Assembly (NCBI RefSeq): GCF_029688865.1
Contig: NZ_JARUKV010000002.1
Coordinates: 124,001-188,000 of the forward strand
Source of the DNA: Natronococcus sp. A-GB7
GTDB taxonomy: Archaea > Halobacteriota > Halobacteria > Halobacteriales > Natrialbaceae
Length of the DNA stretch: 64,000 bases
Direction: 5' to 3'
In this document: in pieces, positions 60,681-64,000 of the stretch
How the letters are laid out: each line of letters opens with the position of its first letter
Position numbering within the stretch: position 1 is the stretch's first letter
The notes under the pieces: generated by a model
Seen by the model: the letters and a program-made list of their open reading frames with translations, nothing else
Told to the model about the DNA's origin: nothing
Databases searched by the model: none
Program-made: the position numbers and the translations under genes

Positions 60681-62366
60681 TCACTCTCCGAGTACTGAAT
60701 CGAAGAACTTCCGTTCCGAGGTCCGCAGATGCTGGTTGAACGTCGCGGGTGAGATGCCGAGTCGGTCGGCGATCTCCTCGCCGGTACTCTCGCGGGGCCA
60801 GTCGAAGTAGCCCGCGAAGTAGGCGGTCTCGAGAGCGGCCCGCTGCTTTTCCGTGAGGTCGCTCTCGAGGACCGACTCCGAGCCTGACTCCGAGCGATCG
60901 CCCCGTTCGGTCGTCCGCTGGGCGAGGTAGGTGACGTCCGGGCGCTGTTCTTTGAGCAGTTCGATCATCTGACGGGTGTCCCGACCCCGAGGGAGTTCGA
61001 CGACGAAGCGGAACTCGCCGTCGGCGATCGTCGCGGAGGCGACCCGACCGCCGTGGGTCGCGATCGTCTCGAACAGCGAGACCGCCGTCGGCGCGACGAG
61101 CTCGAACTCGAAGTAATCTTTTCGGGCCGAGAGGATCCGCGCGTCGCCGAGCCCGTCGGTCTCCTCGATGGTCTCGAGGAACGTCTCCTGCTCGAGGTCG
61201 GACGCGGAGCCGTAGACCAGCAGCGTCTCGTCGCCGTGGATCATCTGGTCGAACCGGATCGTACACGACTCCTCGGTGGAGAGAGCGACCAGCTCCGGGG
61301 CCATCTCCCCGATCCGGAACTCGAGTTCGATGACGGCATCGCTGACCAGTGCGTCCTTGCGCTCGATGGCAGTGATCGCGTGGGCGATGACGTCGCCGAT
61401 CCGCGAGAGGATCGTCGCCTCGGCGTCGGTGAACGATCGGCGTGATGCCGAGTAGACGTTCAACACGCCGTAGACGAGGTCTTCGTGGACGATCGGGATC
61501 GCGACCGACGATCGGTAGCCGCGGTCACTCGCGGCCTCCTGCCACGGACTGAACGTCTCGTCGGTCTGTGTGTCCTGGGCGATCTGGACCTCGCCAGTTC
61601 GGATCGCCGTCCCCGAGGGACCCTGGCCTCGCTCGTCGTCCGGGTCGGCGGTGACCTCGATCTCCTCGAGGTAGCCGTCCTCGACGCCGGCCGCCGCCGT
61701 CGGCTCGATCCGGTCGCTCCCGGGATTGACGCTGCCGAGCCAGGCGAACCGGTAGCCGTCCGACTCGACGAGCCGGTCACAGACCTCCTGTTCAAGCTCC
61801 GCGCGGGTCTCGGTCGTGATCACCGCGTGGGTGATGTCGTGGCCGATCCGGTTGAGGCGGTTGAGCGCCTCGAGCTGTTCGCGCTGGCGTCGGCGCTGTC
61901 GCTCTTGGTGGGCCCGCTCGATCGCGTGGTGGATCGTCCGGATCAGCAACTCGTCGGTGACCTCGTCTTTGACGAGGAAGTCCTGGGCGCCGCTTTGAAT
62001 CGCCTGGACGCCGACCTCCTGGTCGCTGACGCCGGTGAAGACGACGATCGGCGCCTCGTCGGCGACGTCGCTGACCGTCTCGAGGGTGTCGAGGCCGCGA
62101 CTGTCCGGAAGGTTCAGATCGAGGAGGACGAGATCCGGCGGCGACGACGATAGCGTCTCGAGACCCTCCTCGAGGTGGTCCTCGTGGATCACCGTCGGCG
62201 CCTGGTTCGTCGACTCCTCGGGGTTGACCCGCTGGGTGAGTTCGGTCGCGTCCCGGAGCATCTCCTGGATCAGCCGCGCGTCGCCGGGATTGTCCTCGAT
62301 CAACAGCAATTCGAGCGTGCCGCCGACCTCGGTGTCGTCGCCCGCTCCGGAGACGGCGTCGTTCAT
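60681..62366 (-). CDS. response regulator with GAF domain and Bat-type HTH output
   Basis: A 561-residue cytoplasmic regulator. Domain order: receiver domain (about 18-145) with [10 protein letters not shown] and phospho-acceptor Asp83 in LVLLDLNLP; a linker rich in QRRRQR; GAF domain (about 185-345) with [12 protein letters not shown] and [20 protein letters not shown]; a BAT-associated domain (about 350-500); and a C-terminal HTH ([36 protein letters not shown]). It should bind DNA when phosphorylated by an unlinked kinase, with ligand input from GAF. Overlaps the next regulator gene by four bases. Confidence 0.9.
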   Translation of the reverse strand: MNDAVSGAGDDTEVGGTLELLLIEDNPGDARLIQEMLRDATELTQRVNPEESTNQAPTVIHEDHLEEGLETLSSSPPDLVLLDLNLPDSRGLDTLETVSDVADEAPIVVFTGVSDQEVGVQAIQSGAQDFLVKDEVTDELLIRTIHHAIERAHQERQRRRQREQLEALNRLNRIGHDITHAVITTETRAELEQEVCDRLVESDGYRFAWLGSVNPGSDRIEPTAAAGVEDGYLEEIEVTADPDDERGQGPSGTAIRTGEVQIAQDTQTDETFSPWQEAASDRGYRSSVAIPIVHEDLVYGVLNVYSASRRSFTDAEATILSRIGDVIAHAITAIERKDALVSDAVIELEFRIGEMAPELVALSTEESCTIRFDQMIHGDETLLVYGSASDLEQETFLETIEETDGLGDARILSARKDYFEFELVAPTAVSLFETIATHGGRVASATIADGEFRFVVELPRGRDTRQMIELLKEQRPDVTYLAQRTTERGDRSESGSESVLESDLTEKQRAALETAYFAGYFDWPRESTGEEIADRLGISPATFNQHLRTSERKFFDSVLGE

Positions 62367-62827
62367 TGAACGTCCTCCTCGGGTGGCAGCCGGACCACGG
62401 AGAACCAGAACTTCTCGAACGCGCGGACGGTCTCGATGAACTCGTCGGGGTCGACCGGTTTCGTCAGGTAGGCGTTCGCGTGGAGCTCGTACGATCTGGC
62501 GATGTCCTCCTCGGCTCGCGAACTCGTCAGGACGATCACCGGGATCGACTGGAGCTCCGGATCGTCTTTGAGGTCTGCGAGCACCTCCTCGCCGTCCTTG
62601 CGAGGGAGATTGAGGTCGAGTAATACGAGATCGGGCCGCGGCGCGTCCTCGTACTCGTTTCGCTGGTGGAGAAAATCCAACGCGTCGCTGCCGTCCGAGA
62701 CGGTGTGCAGGTCGTTGTCGATCCGACCCTGCTTGAACGCCTCTCGAGTTAGACGGACGTCACCCGGATTGTCCTCGACCAGGAGCAGCTGTGCGGGTTC
62801 GGGGGTGTGCTGTCCTGATTCGCTCAT
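62363..62827 (-). CDS. single-domain response regulator
   Basis: A 154-residue stand-alone receiver with the acidic pocket Glu18-Asp19, phospho-acceptor Asp71 in LVLLDLNLP, the conserved Thr/Ser in VLTSSR and Lys in YLTKP. No output domain; such proteins often pass phosphate to or from other kinases. Its start overlaps the long regulator stop by four bases (ATGA on the minus strand), so both are co-translated. No kinase gene is next to them. Confidence 0.93.
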   Translation of the reverse strand: MSESGQHTPEPAQLLLVEDNPGDVRLTREAFKQGRIDNDLHTVSDGSDALDFLHQRNEYEDAPRPDLVLLDLNLPRKDGEEVLADLKDDPELQSIPVIVLTSSRAEEDIARSYELHANAYLTKPVDPDEFIETVRAFEKFWFSVVRLPPEEDVQ

Positions 62828-63853
62828 TGGTGTTTAGTTAGTACTCGACGGTCGTTTCTGCTTCGGTTTCGTAGGTGGAGGGGAAGCACCGACGCGGTCC
62901 TCGAGTCGCGTTCCGCGTCCGAACTCACGGAATCCGTCTCGAACCCGCAGCGAGCGCAACTGTTCGGAAGCAAGGTTACCTTCTGTTGTCGACGAAGACG
63001 GATATACGTGCGGTCTTCGCATGCGAAGACCGCGTTCCGAACACGGCGGACGTATCCTCGACCCCACCCATTCTGGGTGGGAGAACCGCTCGGCTGGACT
63101 CGCATTCGCTTTGCGGGTGGTTCCGTATCGTGGCATGAGCTGTATCAGTTAAAAGCGGTCCGTGATGCCGACGAACGCGAGTCTCCGCGACGCCGCTCGA
63201 CTCGGGTGCGGCGGATGAGCCGAGCGGGCCGTGGCTCGAGGGAGTCCGAATCGTCGCGGTTCAGTTATCGGTGGTGACGGCTCTGCTCCCTCGAGACGGG
63301 GTCGCGCGGTTCGTTGCGTGAAAGCAGCGCGAAACCCACGATCGAAGTCGCGGGAGCAGACGGGAACGCGTGACTTCCATCTGTGACGAGACCCACGGCT
63401 TCGGTCGTGGGAGATCGTTCTCGGGGATGCGGTTCCGTTCGCAGTCCGTCGGTCCACCCAGTGTCGTCGCCGACGGGGCAGCCGGGCGAGTGCGGTGTGG
63501 CTCGACGAACGACGCTGGCGACTGTCGGTGGAGGAGTCCGACGTCGTGGACGCGTTCCGAATCGCTGGGGCCGGTTCTCCCTCCGGCGCGTGCGAGCGGC
63601 CTCGAAGTCTGCGTGCTCGCACCGGTCCCCACGATGGGACGACACGGTTCCGCAGGGATGGAAGACTCTACAATAAACTAAATATCGCGATAGAGAATCG
63701 GTTGCGGCGGTGCAATCCGAAGCGTTCCGCGTCCACTTGCTCCCTGCTACCAGCGATTGGGATCGCGCTTCGACTGCCGCCCTCCGAAACCAGGTATCGA
63801 CCACACGCCGGACTCAGTCGCGATCCCAGCAGTCCGCTCCGGAGTGTGGACCA
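62828..63853. other. noncoding or degenerate region with palindromes
   Basis: About 1 kb with no convincing gene; reading frames present have low or erratic third-base GC and no motifs. It holds a perfect 24-bp palindrome (63010-63033), an 8-bp-stem hairpin CCCACCCA-TTC-TGGGTGGG (63063-63081... arms 63063-63070 and 63074-63081), and a hairpin CCCACG...CGTGGG (63392-63411) of the kind seen at right ends of IS200/IS605 elements. It may contain remnants of mobile elements. Confidence 0.45.
63010..63033. repeat. perfect 24-bp palindrome
   Basis: Twelve-bp arms GCGGTCTTCGCA and its complement with no spacer, centred on GCATGC at 63019-63024. It is about 180 bp upstream of the response-regulator operon on the minus strand, so it could be an operator, but the distance is large; a transposon remnant or cruciform site is equally possible. 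Confidence 0.6.
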
Positions 63854-64000
63854 TCAGTCTCGTCGAACCAGCGACTCCGTACAGCTCGGGACGAGCTCTC
63901 TCCCAACCCAGTACTCACCATCGGACTGCTCGACGAAATACGCGCTGAGGTGAGGTTCGGAGCCCGCGTCGGCGTCGTAGAACGGTAGCTGTGACAGCGT
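63854..64000 (-). CDS. C-terminal fragment of an unknown protein (runs off window)
   Basis: The last 147 bp on the minus strand are open from the window edge to TGA at 63854-63856 and encode 48 residues including FYDADAGSEPHLSAYFVEQS and DGEYWVGRELVPSCTESLVR. Third-base GC is lower than in neighbouring genes but clearly above random here. The end looks like a real protein terminus; family not recognised. The rest lies outside the window. Confidence 0.45.
   Translation of the reverse strand, partial: TLSQLPFYDADAGSEPHLSAYFVEQSDGEYWVGRELVPSCTESLVRRD

Noticed and set aside
62834-63804. Several short proteins in the 1-kb gap after the response regulators
   Set aside because: All are Arg/Ser-rich or Cys-poor shadow frames with no motif, start context or third-base GC bias.

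Overview
This window comes from the chromosome of a haloarchaeon. The DNA is GC-rich with strong G/C preference at third codon positions, the proteins are very acidic, and several hallmark genes are archaeal or haloarchaeal: archaeal IF5B, NOB1, SecF-SecD in archaeal order, tgtA and arcS for archaeosine, pus10, trmY, two-gene-type GuaA, Bat-type HTH regulators and twin-arginine lipoproteins. CTCGAG is strikingly common, which would fit a Natrialba/Natronococcus/Haloterrigena-type genome, but I cannot fix the genus.

Layout. 0.1-6.3 kb: dihydrolipoamide dehydrogenase, an aldo/keto reductase, then lysA, an SPW-repeat membrane protein and dapE (lysine branch). 6.4-8.5 kb: a LOV-type PAS/GAF histidine kinase and a 32-residue membrane microprotein. 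8.6-16 kb: divergent purB and a PurN-AICAR transformylase fusion, a universal stress protein, and carA divergent from an Lrp-like regulator with a perfect inverted repeat between them. 16-21.5 kb: lipid kinase, isopentenyl-diphosphate isomerase, a Tat-exported CAP protein, a zinc alcohol dehydrogenase and a moaB/formyl-THF-ligase pair. 21.9-24.8 kb: the pyrG-guaA operon with a small partner. 24.9-38.5 kb: housekeeping translation and secretion genes (infB, PRC-barrel, nob1, secF-secD), pgi, a CPBP protease, an exchanger and rnhB.

38.6-47.1 kb: an S9 peptidase, a SHOCT protein whose 3' end is interrupted by a TnpB-only IS200/IS605-type element with a frameshifted tnpB, then pus10, an HtrA-like lipoprotein protease, small proteins and trmY. 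47.1-50.6 kb: tRNA-Pro(CGG) followed by a degenerate, interrupted copy of its 3' half, then small oxidoreductase, lipoprotein, PadR and NUDIX genes. 50.6-53.7 kb: two tandem paralogues encoding exported hyperacidic proteins built from short pentad-repeat modules; this is the most unusual part of the window. 53.9-58.4 kb: tgtA and arcS, the two central archaeosine enzymes. 58.4-64 kb: a palindromic intergenic repeat, a zinc microprotein, a luciferase-like oxidoreductase, a response-regulator pair with a Bat-type output, and about 1 kb of apparently noncoding DNA with a perfect 24-bp palindrome.

Functional themes. tRNA maturation is over-represented: pus10 and trmY act in sequence on position 54, tgtA and arcS on position 15, and a tRNA gene lies among them. 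Nucleotide synthesis is the second theme (purB, purN/H, carA, guaA, pyrG). Accessory DNA is limited to the TnpB element, the tRNA scar, the dispersed palindromes and the repeat-rich acidic paralogues.
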